DNA of 64,000 bases from Roseivirga sp. (GCA_021404565.1 JAAWWF010000040.1:1-64000); one strand, 5' to 3'; positions 26,501 to 33,472 are shown, counted from the stretch's first letter. Notes: generated from the sequence alone by a model not told the origin. Made by a program: numbers and translations.

Positions 26501-27775
26501 TTGTCTGTCGATAGTAACCCCGGTGGCGTCTGTTGCCAATGCATTATTGCCAAAATCAGTGATTTCAGAATTGTTATCAGTGTAGGTGATGGTAATGTCG
26601 CCACCAGCATTACTCATATCAGCTACTGTCAGTACAATCTGATTATCCTGTACTGTACCATCCGCCTGGGCACTCACTACATAATCCGTTGCCAGCGCAT
26701 CCGTCACAGTAAAGTCTGTCGGGTTCCCTTCATTTGTCTGCACTGCCTCGCTAAATGTGAGCGTAATCTGTGTATCGCTGTCTAATGTGGCACTTACCAG
26801 CGTAGGCGCTGTGGCATCCAAATCTATGGTAACCCCCGTAGCATCGGTACTGGTTTTATCTACCCCGGTCAGGTCACTGATTTCATTATTGTTATTGGTA
26901 TAGGTTACCGTGAGGTCACCCACTGCTGCAGAAAGGTTTGCAACAGTCAGTACAATGTCTGTATCTCCTGCAGTGCCATCTGCCTGGGCACTCACGGAAT
27001 AAGTAGCTCCTACCCCATCTGTTACTGTGAAGTCGGTTGGGTTTCCGCCATTGGTCAATACATTATCATCATAGGTGACCGTGATTTGCGTATCAGAATC
27101 TTTGGTTGCACTCTGCATGGCCGGAGCTGCCGGTATCCAGGTAACCCTAAGGGAGGTAGAATCAGTGAATAGCTGACTGCAGTCTGTCAATGCTGAAGCA
27201 ATCGTCACGGATGTTCCATCTCCTGTATTGAAGGCTGTAGTTCCGGGCTGTAAATCAATAGCCGCATAAATCACCCCAGTATAGGTGGCCGTATACTCCA
27301 ATTCCGGCAGTTTTTCAGTTACACTTGCATCTTCATTAAAAGCGAGCACTGTACCTGTTAGTGTATTACTGGCTGTCGAGCCCGAGTTATCGTAGAGGGT
27401 AAGCATGGGGTCATGGTCCACTTCAGGACGAGCGAATGTAAAGTTGGGAGTAAGGCCATCAGGAAAACCATGAATAGATGAACCGAATTGATCTATCAGT
27501 CGCTGCTCAGAACCCACCAGCGAAAACTTATACTTATTGCCACTGATTACATTTACCCTTACATAATGCCCGGCCCAGGTTGCATTGGCATCTACCGGAG
27601 TATTCAAAGTGGCCGGAGTTAAACCTGCAACACCAGAAGCAATGTGCTGGAGTTGAAAGGTATTGGGTGAAGGGCATTGGGCAGTTACACTCCTGCCCAT
27701 ACCGAGCATCAAGCAAAGTATGAGCAGGGTTTTGGCAAAAATCGCTGGTCTGAAAAAAGAGAAGATTTTGGACAT
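17534..27775 (-). CDS. Giant SprB-like adhesin with type B T9SS sorting domain
   Basis: The frame reaches up to 27841 (3,435 aa). I prefer ATG at 27775 because it begins a good signal peptide (MSKIFSFFRPAIFAKTLLIL), giving about 3,413 residues. An N-terminal domain of about 180 residues precedes Ig-like units of about 98 residues marked by 'DSDTQIT.T..E.VQTNGGNPTDFTVTD'; eight copies are visible. A VCBS/FG-GAP module ('GDLDNDGDLDFISGN') at about 25500-26460 interrupts the array. Further Ig blocks ('APVIVSITDDTG...'), a large internal duplication and cadherin-like domains follow. The last ~85 residues are a gliding-motility C-terminal domain: 'RNIFSPNGDGVNETWVIEDL', then 'IPDGTYYYEINVYDGERIIKGFLTI'. 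That is a T9SS type B sorting signal, so the protein should be exported to or through the outer membrane. It is the first gene of an operon with the PorP/SprF-OmpA gene. A palindrome and a -7-like box lie about 170-220 bp upstream of the start. Confidence 0.93.
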   Translation of the reverse strand: MSKIFSFFRPAIFAKTLLILCLMLGMGRSVTAQCPSPNTFQLQHIASGVAGLTPATLNTPVDANATWAGHYVRVNVISGNKYKFSLVGSEQRLIDQFGSSIHGFPDGLTPNFTFARPEVDHDPMLTLYDNSGSTASNTLTGTVLAFNEDASVTEKLPELEYTATYTGVIYAAIDLQPGTTAFNTGDGTSVTIASALTDCSQLFTDSTSLRVTWIPAAPAMQSATKDSDTQITVTYDDNVLTNGGNPTDFTVTDGVGATYSVSAQADGTAGDTDIVLTVANLSAAVGDLTVTYTNNNNEISDLTGVDKTSTDATGVTIDLDATAPTLVSATLDSDTQITLTFSEAVQTNEGNPTDFTVTDALATDYVVSAQADGTVQDNQIVLTVADMSNAGGDITITYTDNNSEITDFGNNALATDATGVTIDRQSSFSPLSGKITWVFQGGPTGGDANGKFTTQVVSAGLDTLQFPDAGAGNRYGSVSLGDLDNDGDLDFISGNRVGGVHYYENVGTVSEPRFGRRSIATLDTLDFVGQVANETRTALEDIDNDGDLDLFVMPRYDYEGFNFIQDFFFLENTGSASVPKFTFADITGLLVNQSNFPGVDFADLDNDGDKDMIAGGSDSLSYFKNTGTLMAPVFEQQFDLDNPFDQGIGRALTKWKDLSFLAPTPRLEDFDQDGDFDIYFVREDGLVAVIENFGTATTPDFVDSDDEVKGQLLNGFGGDMGIIDVVQFGTIDFGDLNGDGVKDVMLSSFNPTEFFWMKGVSSAPTLVSAVKDSDTQITVTLNEPVQTNGGNPTDFAVTDGLANNFMVSAQADGIGGDTDILLTVADMSTAVGDLTITYNNNNDEINSILSGAALATNATGVVIDLDTSAPTLVSASLDSDTQITLTLSEPVQTNGNNPTDFTIVDANSSPFVVSAQVDGTALDTDIVLTVADLSSATGPLTITYANNNNEITDFGGNSLATDATGIDLPLLPVMLSAVLDNNTQITVTYDVNVRTNGGNPSDFTVTDGVGTTFAVTGQADGTAGDTDIVLTVADLSSAVGDLTVTYTNNNNEISDDDSGATFAETDATGVTIDTDVTAPTLSAATKDSDTQITVTFSEPVQTNGTNPTDFTMTDGQGTAFTVTAQADDTAKDTDIVLTVNDMSGAVGDLTVTYTNNNNEISDFGGNDLATDATGITIDLDSTVPTVSSIVRQDPTAERTNKSTVIFRVTFSELVDNVDVTDFSISGAGAGGTAAITGITTETANTVFDVTVGTIDTEGELDLDFDAGQDISDFGGNAFAGTISTEETYTIDLTQPTITSITRNSPDSEITNANSVVFRVTLSEEVTNAGTKDFELSGDAGGGTAVVSAVSTQELSTEIDVTVSNINTEGELNLDIFVFHSLGDVAGNFFAGTISSEETYTIDMTAPTLMSATKDSDTQITVSLDEVVQTNGTNPTDFTVTDGLGNSYAVSTQADGTADDADIVLTVADLSGAIGDLKVTYANNNGEISDLAGNDLDTDATGVSIDTDATSPTLVSGTRDSDTQLTITFSEAVQIIGDNPDDFTVQDANNTPFAVTQIADGTAQDDKIILTVADFSTATGPLTVIYQVDCSDISDFGGNALQDDLTGIEVALNPTVTAVSVPANDTYTAGEDLNFQVTFNPAVTITGTPQIPVTIGSSTVNATLSGTVTNATTATFTYTVQSGEEDTDGIEVGATIDLNGATIQDTNALDAILTLNNVASAEAVLVDAIAPAAPVIVSITDDTGSSDSDKITNDQTLVVKGTAEANSSVSLLVNGEGPFGGVTLTTDGDGNWEFDPVGEGTFTLDEGEHTYTATTEDAAGNVSEVSDDFVVTVDLTAPVAPTLDLVASTDLGISDSDDLTSGGTLTFEGTAEPGTSVLVGIPGLGPAGDAVTADIDGNWTLTVNDEIPSATYGFVAVSTDIAGNESESSTALDVEVDQDLAISTLSPADDETDVLPNANLTITFDKNVVKGTGNISIKQVSDDAVIETIDVTGSNVTVSGAEVTIDPVDNILPPDTEFYVNIDAGAFENEAGAAFSGISDKTTWSFTIIAASTVSSVSVPSDGMYKIGDDLDFTVNMVLPVTVTGTPTIPVTIGSQTVNASLVGTATDASALTFRYTVVEGDLDADGIAIGSAMDLNGGTMKDEFDVDAILGLNNVAATSGVLVDGVVPTAPVIVSITDDTGTSNSDQITNDQTLLVNGTAEANSTLSLLVDGVGPFGGITIIVDGDGNWEFDPVGEGTFTLDEGVHTYTATTTDAAGNVSEVSADFDVTVDLTAPAAPAVDLVASSDSGTSDTDDITNDITPTVQGVSEANAPIEILVDGSSVGNTTADDSGDWSFTITTDWADGVYDVTVKATDIAGNTSEAGSALSLTIDTTVPTNVFFPPIEEDDIINNSEKTDVVVTGGTSGVTDGLEVAIRFTDGVNTPIEITTAVMADVWATEEVDISSLADGAIQVTANVADAAGNNAETILADLVLDTTAPEAPVVSSITEDSGNVSDDELTNDQTLSFIGTAEANGSVEVFIDGTSIGTTTADGAGDWTYDHTGTTLADANYSITAKTTDEAGNLSPESMSLDITVDTTAPPAPVLDLVASTDLGISDSDNLTSGGTLIIQGTAEPGTSVLVGIPDLGPAGEAVTTDIDGNWSLTLDEEIPSGTYDFIAIATDLAGNESSESDALSITVDQDLAISTTSPTDGEIDVLPNANLTITFDKNVVKGTGNIQIIQSSNDAVQQTIDVAGSNVTVSGATVTIDPAANILPPDTEFYVNIDEGAFQNEAGAPFAGISDNATWSFTIIAASVVSSVDVPADGTYMIGDNLDFTVNMILPVSISGTATIPVTIGSTTVNATQVGTISNSNSILFRYTVVEDELDADGIVVGSTIDLNGGTMQDEFGVDAILTLNGVASTTAVLVDGVKPTPVITSTAVDLVNGTFSATITYNEAVENFTVADLTVTNGTAANLVNTVTGTTWTVDITPTADGTVTVTLPVATANDLAGNESNASNSISRDFDGTAPEVISVNRTDADPLTTGTTEASFRVTFSEEVTGVDLTDLEVVLTASATGVLNSITPVDGSTYDVNINGIGGQGTIGLNVKDDDTIIDAATNPLSAAFTGQVYTTNFIPTDIGLSVSAIDENNNLTEVLAAISTTDADAGDSHTYTLVAGTGDTDNASFTIDGTNLRANSISFNFEDRDNYSLRLRTDDGKGGIYEEAFTCTINDVNEVPSMLSLSNISIDEDDNAQDVGMLATLDQDGGETFTYSLVSGTGDTDNAEFEINGNTLRTAGLINFEDGASRSILVRVTDSGGLTLDQQFTINIGEVVIEPLREYEANIPGGAVRNIFSPNGDGVNETWVIEDLLDNPVNEVKVYAQGGKLIFSQVNYQNDWDGTFKGDPIPDGTYYYEINVYDGERIIKGFLTIIRNR
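19035..22260 (-). repeat. Large internal duplication in the second adhesin (two ~1-kb copies)
   Basis: Copies lie at about 21240-22260 and 19035-20030. Both run from 'LDLVASTDLGISDSD' through 'TFDKNVVKGTGNI', 'ILPPDTEFYVNID' and 'DLDFTVNM' to 'VLVDGV'. The base match TTACATTGCT at 19561 and 21790 gives an offset of 2,229 bp, exactly 743 codons. This indicates an in-frame duplication that has since drifted moderately. Confidence 0.8.
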
Positions 27776-27948
27776 AGCTTGTATGCCCGCATCCCTTTGT
27801 GGGTAAAATGGTTCCATATACACTTCTGATGTTTGGTTCAAACAGGCTCAAAAGAGCCTCTTATCAGGAAGTGAGTCACTGGCTATATGACTAAATCATT
27901 GAGGAGCGATACACTTCAGGATAAAATATGTGTATCACTTGGTTGACT

Positions 27949-27996
27949 CAAAACTATGAACTAAAGCAGCGGCAGTAAATAGACCTTAAGGTCTAT
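27949..27996 (-). promoter_or_regulatory. Candidate promoter and 18-bp operator of the adhesin-SprF operon
   Basis: On the minus strand TAGTTTTG (27956-27949) fits the Bacteroidota -7 consensus TAnnTTTG. The perfect palindrome ATAGACCTTAAGGTCTAT lies at 27979-27996, centred about 35 bp upstream of that box, roughly -42 from an expected start. No -33 TTTG element is seen, which would fit an activator-dependent promoter. The adhesin start is about 170 bp downstream of the -7 box. Confidence 0.55.
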
Positions 27997-28219
27997 ATTT
28001 CCGAAAACACAGCCTGAGTTAAGCAGTAAGTAGTTTTGAGAATATTTTCAGTAAACAAATATGTTAAATCAACATTTTTCCCTTCTTTAAATACAAAATG
28101 ATTTACTCATTCTGTAGAGACTTTGCTGAGAAGGCCAAACATTCCATTTGATACCATAAAGCCAGGGGGTGAGAGAATACCCCATGATCGCGGTATAACT
28201 AACTCTCCCGGCCAGGCCC

Positions 28220-28237
28220 ATAGACCTTAAGGTCTAT
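28220..28237. promoter_or_regulatory. 18-bp palindrome upstream of the VCBS/ASPIC lipoprotein gene
   Basis: A second perfect copy of ATAGACCTTAAGGTCTAT, 241 bp centre to centre from the first. It ends 73 bp before the start codon at 28311. No good -7 box is seen at the spacing used by the other two copies. The intergenic region 27776-28310 contains nothing else that I recognise. Confidence 0.55.
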
Positions 28238-28310
28238 TTTTATTTCGGAGCAGTTCATTTTATCCAAATAATCACATATTGCGGGATCACTAAGCACAAT
28301 TTTCCTGTAT

Positions 28311-31300
28311 ATGCGTTTTCAGGCTTTTTTTTCAACTTGTTTGGTCCTTCTCTTTGTTGTTTTACTATTTGGTTGCGACAAGTCTGTGCAGGAAGGTTCT
28401 ATAGAACAACCCCCTCTTTTTAGCCTGACCGACCCTGACAGTACGGGGCTTTACTTTATCAATGAGGTGACGGAAAGCCCCCAACTCAACATTCTCACCT
28501 ATGAATACCTCTACAATGGCAGTGGCGTAGCGCTGGGCGATGTGAATAAGGATGGTTTGCTGGATGTATTTATGGGTGGTAACCTCTTTGGCGGACGGTT
28601 ATTCCTGAATAAAGGGGATTTGAAATTTGAACAGATCTCCGAAACTGCCGGAGTTTTTGTAGGTGGATGGAGTACCGGGGTCAGTATGGTGGATATCAAT
28701 GAAGATGGCTACGATGATATTTACATTTGCCGTTCGCTGACAAGTGATATTGACCTGAGAAGAAATGTGCTGCTGATTAACAATCAGGACAATACCTTCA
28801 CAGACTGGGCAGCCGAATACGGGCTTGATGACCCAAGCTTTTCTCACTACGCGAGTTTTTTCGACTATGACCGGGATGGGGACCTGGATATGTATCTGCT
28901 CAACCATCGGATTGACTTCAAAGAGGCATTGAAATTGAAATACACTACCAATGAGGCTGGTAAAGAGGTAAAATACACGGAAACTGACGTACAGTATGTA
29001 ACGGACAAGCTCTACCGTAATAATGGCAATGGCAGCTTTACTGATGTGACCGAAAAAGCAGGTCTGATCAACAGGGCTTTCGGACTCAGCGTAACCACTG
29101 CTGACATCAACCGGGATGGCTGGGCAGATATTTATGTGGCCAACGATTACGCTGACAAGGACCACATCTACCTCAACAATGGAGATGGTACATTCACCGA
29201 TAAAGTAGATGAGATGCTCTTTCATATGAGCAAAAACTCAATGGGCTCGGACATAGCTGATTTTAACAATGACGGTCTGCCGGATATCATCAGCCTGGAT
29301 ATGATGGCCGAAGACAATGAGAGACAGAAGCTGCTAAAGGGCCAGGAACCGTATGACCTCTACCATGCAGCCGTAGACTATGGCCTGGGGCACCAGGTGA
29401 TGCGCAATACGCTGCAACTTAATAATGGTAATGGTACTTTCAGTGAAATCGGTCAGCTGGCAGGCATCTCTCATACCGACTGGAGCTGGTCTCCCCTAAT
29501 CGCAGATTTTGACAATGACGGATACAAAGACCTTTTTATCACCAATGGTCTGTACCGTGACCTGACGGATATGGATTACCGAAACTATACATCGCCCCAG
29601 GCGATCAACCGCTTTGCAGGTGATGTGGCAGGACACAGCCTGGAATTGACACAATTGATGCCTTCTAACCCGGTTCCCAATTACATTTATCAGAATCAGG
29701 GAAACCTTACCTTCACCAATAAATCAAAGACCTGGGGCCTGGATCAGGCAGCCTTTTCAAATGGTGCCGTTTATGCCGACCTGGATTTGGATGGAGACCT
29801 GGACCTTATTACCAACAACTTTAACAGCGAGGCCTTTCTCTACCGGAATAACGCCCGCGAGCAGGCTACCGCCAATGCATTCCTGACAGTCAAGCTTAGG
29901 GGTAGCTCCGCCAATCCTGATGGCATAGGAGCCAAAATCACCCTGACTACTGATGAGGGTATCCAATATCAGGCAGTCTCCCCCTACCGGGGCTTTGCAA
30001 GTAGCGGTGACGCGGTAGCCCACTTCGGGCTCGGTAGCCAGGTTTCAGAAGTTTCATTGCAGATAGAGTGGCCTGATGGAAGGCATGAACAGATGAACAA
30101 TGTAGCCATCAACCAAACAATAGAGGTTTTTATAGATGATGCTGTGGAAAAAGAGTCAAAGGACCGAGGCAATACCACTACACTGCTAAAGCAAGTCAGC
30201 AATGCCCTGACGAGTGATTTTGAGCATAAAGAAGATGATTTTATCGACTTTAAACGTGAGCCTTTGCTGGAACATATGATCTCAAACAAAGGTCCCTTTG
30301 CCACCAAGGGAGATGTAGACGGTGATGGTTTGGAAGATATCTACCTGGGTGGCTCGGCAGGCTTGGCCGGGCAGTTGTACTTACAGCAGGCCAATGGTGG
30401 CTTTGCCCTGGGATCACAACCTGATTTTGAGACAGATGCTGGTTTTGAAGATGCACAGGCCGTCTTCTTTGATATAGAGGGAGATGGTGATCAGGACCTG
30501 TTTGTGAGTAGCGGAAGCTATGCCTTTGCTGCAGGTTCCGGCAAATATCAAAACCGCCTTTACCTCAACGATGGCCAGGGCAATTTCAACCGATCAGGTA
30601 CTGCTTTGCCAGATTTCAGGGAAAACAGTACCGCTGTAGTGGCTGATGATTTTGATAAGGATGGTGATCCCGATTTGTTTATTGCCGGGGGTACTCTACC
30701 CGGGAGTTATCCCTTTTCAGCCAGGAGTCAGCTCTTGCTCAATGATGGAGCGAAATTCTCGGATGCTACAGCGCTACTGCCTGACAATGCCCAACTGGGA
30801 ATGATCAATGATGTTCTGCTGGCAGATATAGACGGAGACGGTACCAATGAGCTGATTATAGCCGGTGAATGGATGCCTCTGAAAGTTATGAAGTGGGATG
30901 GGTCTGGTTTCGGGATGATGGATATTCCGGGCTTTGAAAACAGTTCTGGCTGGTGGAATGTGCTTACAGCTGCCGATATGGACAATGATGGTGACCTGGA
31001 CATAATTGCCGGGAACCGGGGAGAAAACTCATTCTACAAGACTTCCGCTGAAAAACCGGCTACACTATATGCTAAAGACTTTGACAGTAACAGCCAGGTA
31101 GATGCTTTTCCTTTTTACTACTTCAGCGATGGTAAGAGCCACCCGAAGCACATTCTGGATGAAGTAGCTAAACAGTATCCTGCTATTCGAAGGAAATTCA
31201 CACGATATGCGCCCTATGCTAAGGCTGCGGTCAACGATATATTCTCTTCCGGAGACCTGAACGGAGCTTTACAACTCAAGGCAGAAACCTTTGGCTCTAC

Positions 31301-31646
31301 CTGGTTTGAGAATCAGGAAAATGGTAGTTTCAAAGCCCATACATTAGCCACTCAGGCACAGTTTTCAGAAGTGCATGGTATACTCCCCATAGACCTGAAT
31401 AAGGATGGCTATCTGGATCTGATACTCACAGGCAATAACTATGGTGCAGACGTGGAGGCCGGTCAAAATGATGCTAGTATTGGCACCGTACTTTTGGGCA
31501 ATGGCCGGGGAGAATTCTCATTTCTTCCGGTAACTGAAAGCGGTTTTTCCATCCCAGGAGATACAAGAGGTATCATTCAGATCGGAGACCTCCTCCTGGT
31601 AATGGTTAATGGTGGTAAGCCATATGGGTTTGAAGTCAGAAAATGA
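28311..31646 (+). CDS. Large VCBS-repeat lipoprotein with ASPIC/UnbV domain
   Basis: This 1,111-residue protein has a lipoprotein signal (LLFGC, Cys22). Residues about 55-500 hold VCBS/FG-GAP repeats with calcium-loop motifs such as 'DVNKDGLLDVF', 'DINEDGYDDIY', 'DYDRDGDLDMY' and 'DLDLDGDLDLI'. An ASPIC/UnbV domain follows at about 524-608 ('NPDGIGAKITL', 'HFGLGSQ..VSLQIEWPDG'). A second VCBS block occupies about 655-1000 ('DVDGDGLEDIYLGG', 'DIDGDGTNELIIAG'), and another loop lies near the C terminus. The architecture resembles the CRTAC-like proteins abundant in Bacteroidota. These are thought to sit on the outer membrane and bind calcium and glycans or proteins; exact function is unknown. 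It is divergent from the second adhesin, with two shared palindromes between them. A strong hairpin follows the stop codon. Confidence 0.92.
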   Translation: MRFQAFFSTCLVLLFVVLLFGCDKSVQEGSIEQPPLFSLTDPDSTGLYFINEVTESPQLNILTYEYLYNGSGVALGDVNKDGLLDVFMGGNLFGGRLFLNKGDLKFEQISETAGVFVGGWSTGVSMVDINEDGYDDIYICRSLTSDIDLRRNVLLINNQDNTFTDWAAEYGLDDPSFSHYASFFDYDRDGDLDMYLLNHRIDFKEALKLKYTTNEAGKEVKYTETDVQYVTDKLYRNNGNGSFTDVTEKAGLINRAFGLSVTTADINRDGWADIYVANDYADKDHIYLNNGDGTFTDKVDEMLFHMSKNSMGSDIADFNNDGLPDIISLDMMAEDNERQKLLKGQEPYDLYHAAVDYGLGHQVMRNTLQLNNGNGTFSEIGQLAGISHTDWSWSPLIADFDNDGYKDLFITNGLYRDLTDMDYRNYTSPQAINRFAGDVAGHSLELTQLMPSNPVPNYIYQNQGNLTFTNKSKTWGLDQAAFSNGAVYADLDLDGDLDLITNNFNSEAFLYRNNAREQATANAFLTVKLRGSSANPDGIGAKITLTTDEGIQYQAVSPYRGFASSGDAVAHFGLGSQVSEVSLQIEWPDGRHEQMNNVAINQTIEVFIDDAVEKESKDRGNTTTLLKQVSNALTSDFEHKEDDFIDFKREPLLEHMISNKGPFATKGDVDGDGLEDIYLGGSAGLAGQLYLQQANGGFALGSQPDFETDAGFEDAQAVFFDIEGDGDQDLFVSSGSYAFAAGSGKYQNRLYLNDGQGNFNRSGTALPDFRENSTAVVADDFDKDGDPDLFIAGGTLPGSYPFSARSQLLLNDGAKFSDATALLPDNAQLGMINDVLLADIDGDGTNELIIAGEWMPLKVMKWDGSGFGMMDIPGFENSSGWWNVLTAADMDNDGDLDIIAGNRGENSFYKTSAEKPATLYAKDFDSNSQVDAFPFYYFSDGKSHPKHILDEVAKQYPAIRRKFTRYAPYAKAAVNDIFSSGDLNGALQLKAETFGSTWFENQENGSFKAHTLATQAQFSEVHGILPIDLNKDGYLDLILTGNNYGADVEAGQNDASIGTVLLGNGRGEFSFLPVTESGFSIPGDTRGIIQIGDLLLVMVNGGKPYGFEVRK

Positions 31647-31678
31647 ACGACTAACCTGTTTGAGGTTCCGGTAAAACA

Positions 31679-31703
31679 AAAGCCACCCCATATGGGTGGC
31701 TTT
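31679..31703. terminator. Hairpin terminator between convergent genes
   Basis: A perfect 10-bp stem, AAAGCCACCC / GGGTGGCTTT, with loop CATAT. It lies 33 bp after the lipoprotein stop and downstream of the minus-strand response-regulator genes. Flanking A and T runs make it usable from both sides. The rest of 31704-31953 holds nothing I recognise. Confidence 0.75.
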
Positions 31704-31953
31704 GTAAACTGGCTATTTAAACCCGGATAATACAATGGACTTTCTATTACAACCGTAACTAGCTTCAGATCAGTCGTTTACTCTGCCTTTGGCAGACAGA
31801 CTTCGTTTATCTTTTCACCATAGCCCTGCTATGTCCTCAAAGCTAAACTTCCTGATTTATTGCTATTTACGGTCTCATAACGATTTCCATTCTACTATCC
31901 GGGTTATACCTCAACCAAATAACCATCAACAAATTTCTTTTCAGGCAACCAGC

Positions 31954-32568
31954 TCAAAAAGAGAGCTTTTGCTGATTGCGTAGCACCCAGTTGAGGAGTG
32001 AGTGTGTGGTAGCCGGTAGTTTTAATTTTTTACAAATGTTATGTCGGTGATTCTTCACCGTGCTTTCACTTACATTGAGGGCCATGGCCATCTCCCTGGT
32101 AGATGACTCTTCGAATATCTTTCTCAGGATTACTTTCTCCATAGAAGTAAAAGCCGGCATTTCTTCATCCTTGACAACGATTCCTCCTTTTTTGAACCAA
32201 TTGTGATTGCTGAGAGCAAGATCCACCGTGATGCGGATATCATCTTTTTCAAAAGGCTTTACCAAAAAAGCATAAGGCATTGTCGCCTTGGCCAATTCCA
32301 GGGTTTTATGGTCGGCATGACTGGTGAGGTAAATAAAGGGGGTATCGGCATGATTACGGATATAATTAGCCACTTCAATCCCCTGGTTCTTACCATTGAG
32401 CTGCACATCGAGTATGACCAGATCAGGCTCTTCTTTGATAAAAGTACGTACGGCCCCTTTATAATCGATAGCAGGTTCCATCACTTCATAATCCAGTTGC
32501 TTTAGTACATGACAAAGGAGCTTTCTAGACATATTATCATCTTCTACAACCAAGATTCGCTTCTTCAT
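31954..32568 (-). CDS. Response regulator, receiver plus LuxR-type HTH
   Basis: About 204 residues from ATG at 32568 (MKKRILVVED). An upstream in-frame ATG at 32595 overlaps the preceding gene; the chosen start lies one base after that gene's TGA. The receiver has the acidic pair 'VEDD', the phospho-acceptor in 'LVILDVQLNG' and the lysine in 'FLVKPFE'. The C-terminal LuxR/NarL HTH reads 'STREMAMALNVSESTVKNHR', and the helix 'LPATTHSLLNWVL' follows. It is closely similar to the regulator at 33473-34087, so a paralogous pair. It is probably the DNA-binding output for one or more of the kinases at 34094-40002. Confidence 0.92.
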   Translation of the reverse strand: MKKRILVVEDDNMSRKLLCHVLKQLDYEVMEPAIDYKGAVRTFIKEEPDLVILDVQLNGKNQGIEVANYIRNHADTPFIYLTSHADHKTLELAKATMPYAFLVKPFEKDDIRITVDLALSNHNWFKKGGIVVKDEEMPAFTSMEKVILRKIFEESSTREMAMALNVSESTVKNHRHNICKKLKLPATTHSLLNWVLRNQQKLSF

Positions 32569-32569
32569 C

Positions 32570-32974
32570 TCAGCAATCATAAAGTTTAGGCCCAACTGTC
32601 CTTTGATTCAATTCGCTCTCAAAAACCTTATCTAAAACCGCTTTTAGCTCAGCAATAGTGAAGGGTTTAGTCAGATAGGCGCTGGGATTAGTTTCCACTG
32701 CCTTTTCCATAAGGCCTTCCCCGGTTTGAGCGGTGAGGAAGAGGAAAGGCACAGTTCCATGAGTCCGAATGTAATGGGCCATATCTATACCCGTTTTCTC
32801 ACCTTTTAACTGAACATCAAGGGTTACCAGGTCCGGACTATGCCGATCAAAGAGTTGAAGGGCCTCATCATAGCTCCGGGCTTCAGGCAATGCCCGGTAC
32901 CCGAGCAATTCCACAATCTGCCTTAGATTGTCGGCAATCATCTTGTCATCTTCAACTATCAGAATCTTCTTCAT
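32570..32974 (-). CDS. Stand-alone receiver-domain protein (CheY-like)
   Basis: A 134-residue protein consisting of one receiver domain. 'ILIVEDDKMI' supplies the acidic pair, 'LVTLDVQLKG' the phospho-acceptor Asp, 'FLFLTAQ' the conserved Thr and 'AYLTKPF' the Lys. There is no output domain. It lies immediately upstream of the receiver-LuxR gene and overlaps the preceding small frame by ATGA, so translation is probably coupled. It may be a phosphate sink or relay competing with the two full-length regulators for the nearby kinases (inference). Confidence 0.9.
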   Translation of the reverse strand: MKKILIVEDDKMIADNLRQIVELLGYRALPEARSYDEALQLFDRHSPDLVTLDVQLKGEKTGIDMAHYIRTHGTVPFLFLTAQTGEGLMEKAVETNPSAYLTKPFTIAELKAVLDKVFESELNQRTVGPKLYDC

Positions 32975-33159
32975 GGATACTTACAGGAAAAGGTGATGGA
33001 AGCGATGCCTTCAGATGAAATATCAAATTTCAGTATACAGTCTACTGCATATTTGATACAGGCATGAATGCCAATATGGTTCTTAGTGGTCCTCAGCGTG
33101 TGAATAGGTAGTGGTGTTAAGTATACCAAATCAACTATAATGCGTCTGATATGACTCAT
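32971..33159 (-). CDS. Small hypothetical frame upstream of the receiver gene
   Basis: A 62-residue frame whose TGA overlaps the ATG of the receiver gene (ATGA), as expected of a real coupled gene or leader. No family is recognised. The second half ('IHACIKYAVDCILKFDIS...') vaguely follows the N-box region of the neighbouring kinases ('NSYKHALL...LELTIGL'). It could therefore be a remnant of a fourth kinase, but the match is too weak to claim. It lies downstream of the third palindrome and its -7-like box. Confidence 0.35.
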   Translation of the reverse strand: MSHIRRIIVDLVYLTPLPIHTLRTTKNHIGIHACIKYAVDCILKFDISSEGIASITFSCKYP

Positions 33160-33286
33160 TTCTTATCACCTGCTCTACGTTGATAAAGTCAGCCGTAGCG
33201 ATGCTATGCCTTCCTTTCCCGCCTTGATCAAATGATAACAATTTGAGTCCTATCTTAGTCACATTACAATTGAACTGGTATGGACG

Positions 33287-33334
33287 TAAAGCTATACTGA
33301 CTTTTGGTACCAGTAAATAGACCTTAAGGTCTAT
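33287..33334 (-). promoter_or_regulatory. Candidate promoter and 18-bp operator of the response-regulator genes
   Basis: Third perfect copy of ATAGACCTTAAGGTCTAT at 33317-33334. It shares six further flanking bases, CAGTAA, with copy 1. The minus strand has TAGCTTTA at 33294-33287, one base off TAnnTTTG, starting exactly 30 bp from the palindrome as in copy 1. Transcription would run into 33159-31954. The remainder of 33160-33472 shows no gene. Confidence 0.5.
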
Positions 33335-33472
33335 TTTACCTAAATCGGTAAGATTTTTTAATGAAGGTGGGTTTGAACAAAGTCAGCTTATTTGAAAAAG
33401 CGTAGAAAACACAGTTATTGACATATTTTGCGCTAAAGGGAGAAGAGCAGGTGTAAAAAAATTATTTCGACA

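Noticed and set aside
27776-27841. Upstream ATG at 27841 for the second adhesin
   Set aside because: The added 22 residues are polar and displace the signal peptide from the N terminus. It remains possible, since start signals are weak in this phylum.
27979-28237. The 18-bp palindromes read as transcription terminators (7-bp stem, TTAA loop)
   Set aside because: Two of the three lie between divergent gene starts where nothing needs terminating, and the perfect 18-bp symmetry without a proper loop fits a protein-binding site better.
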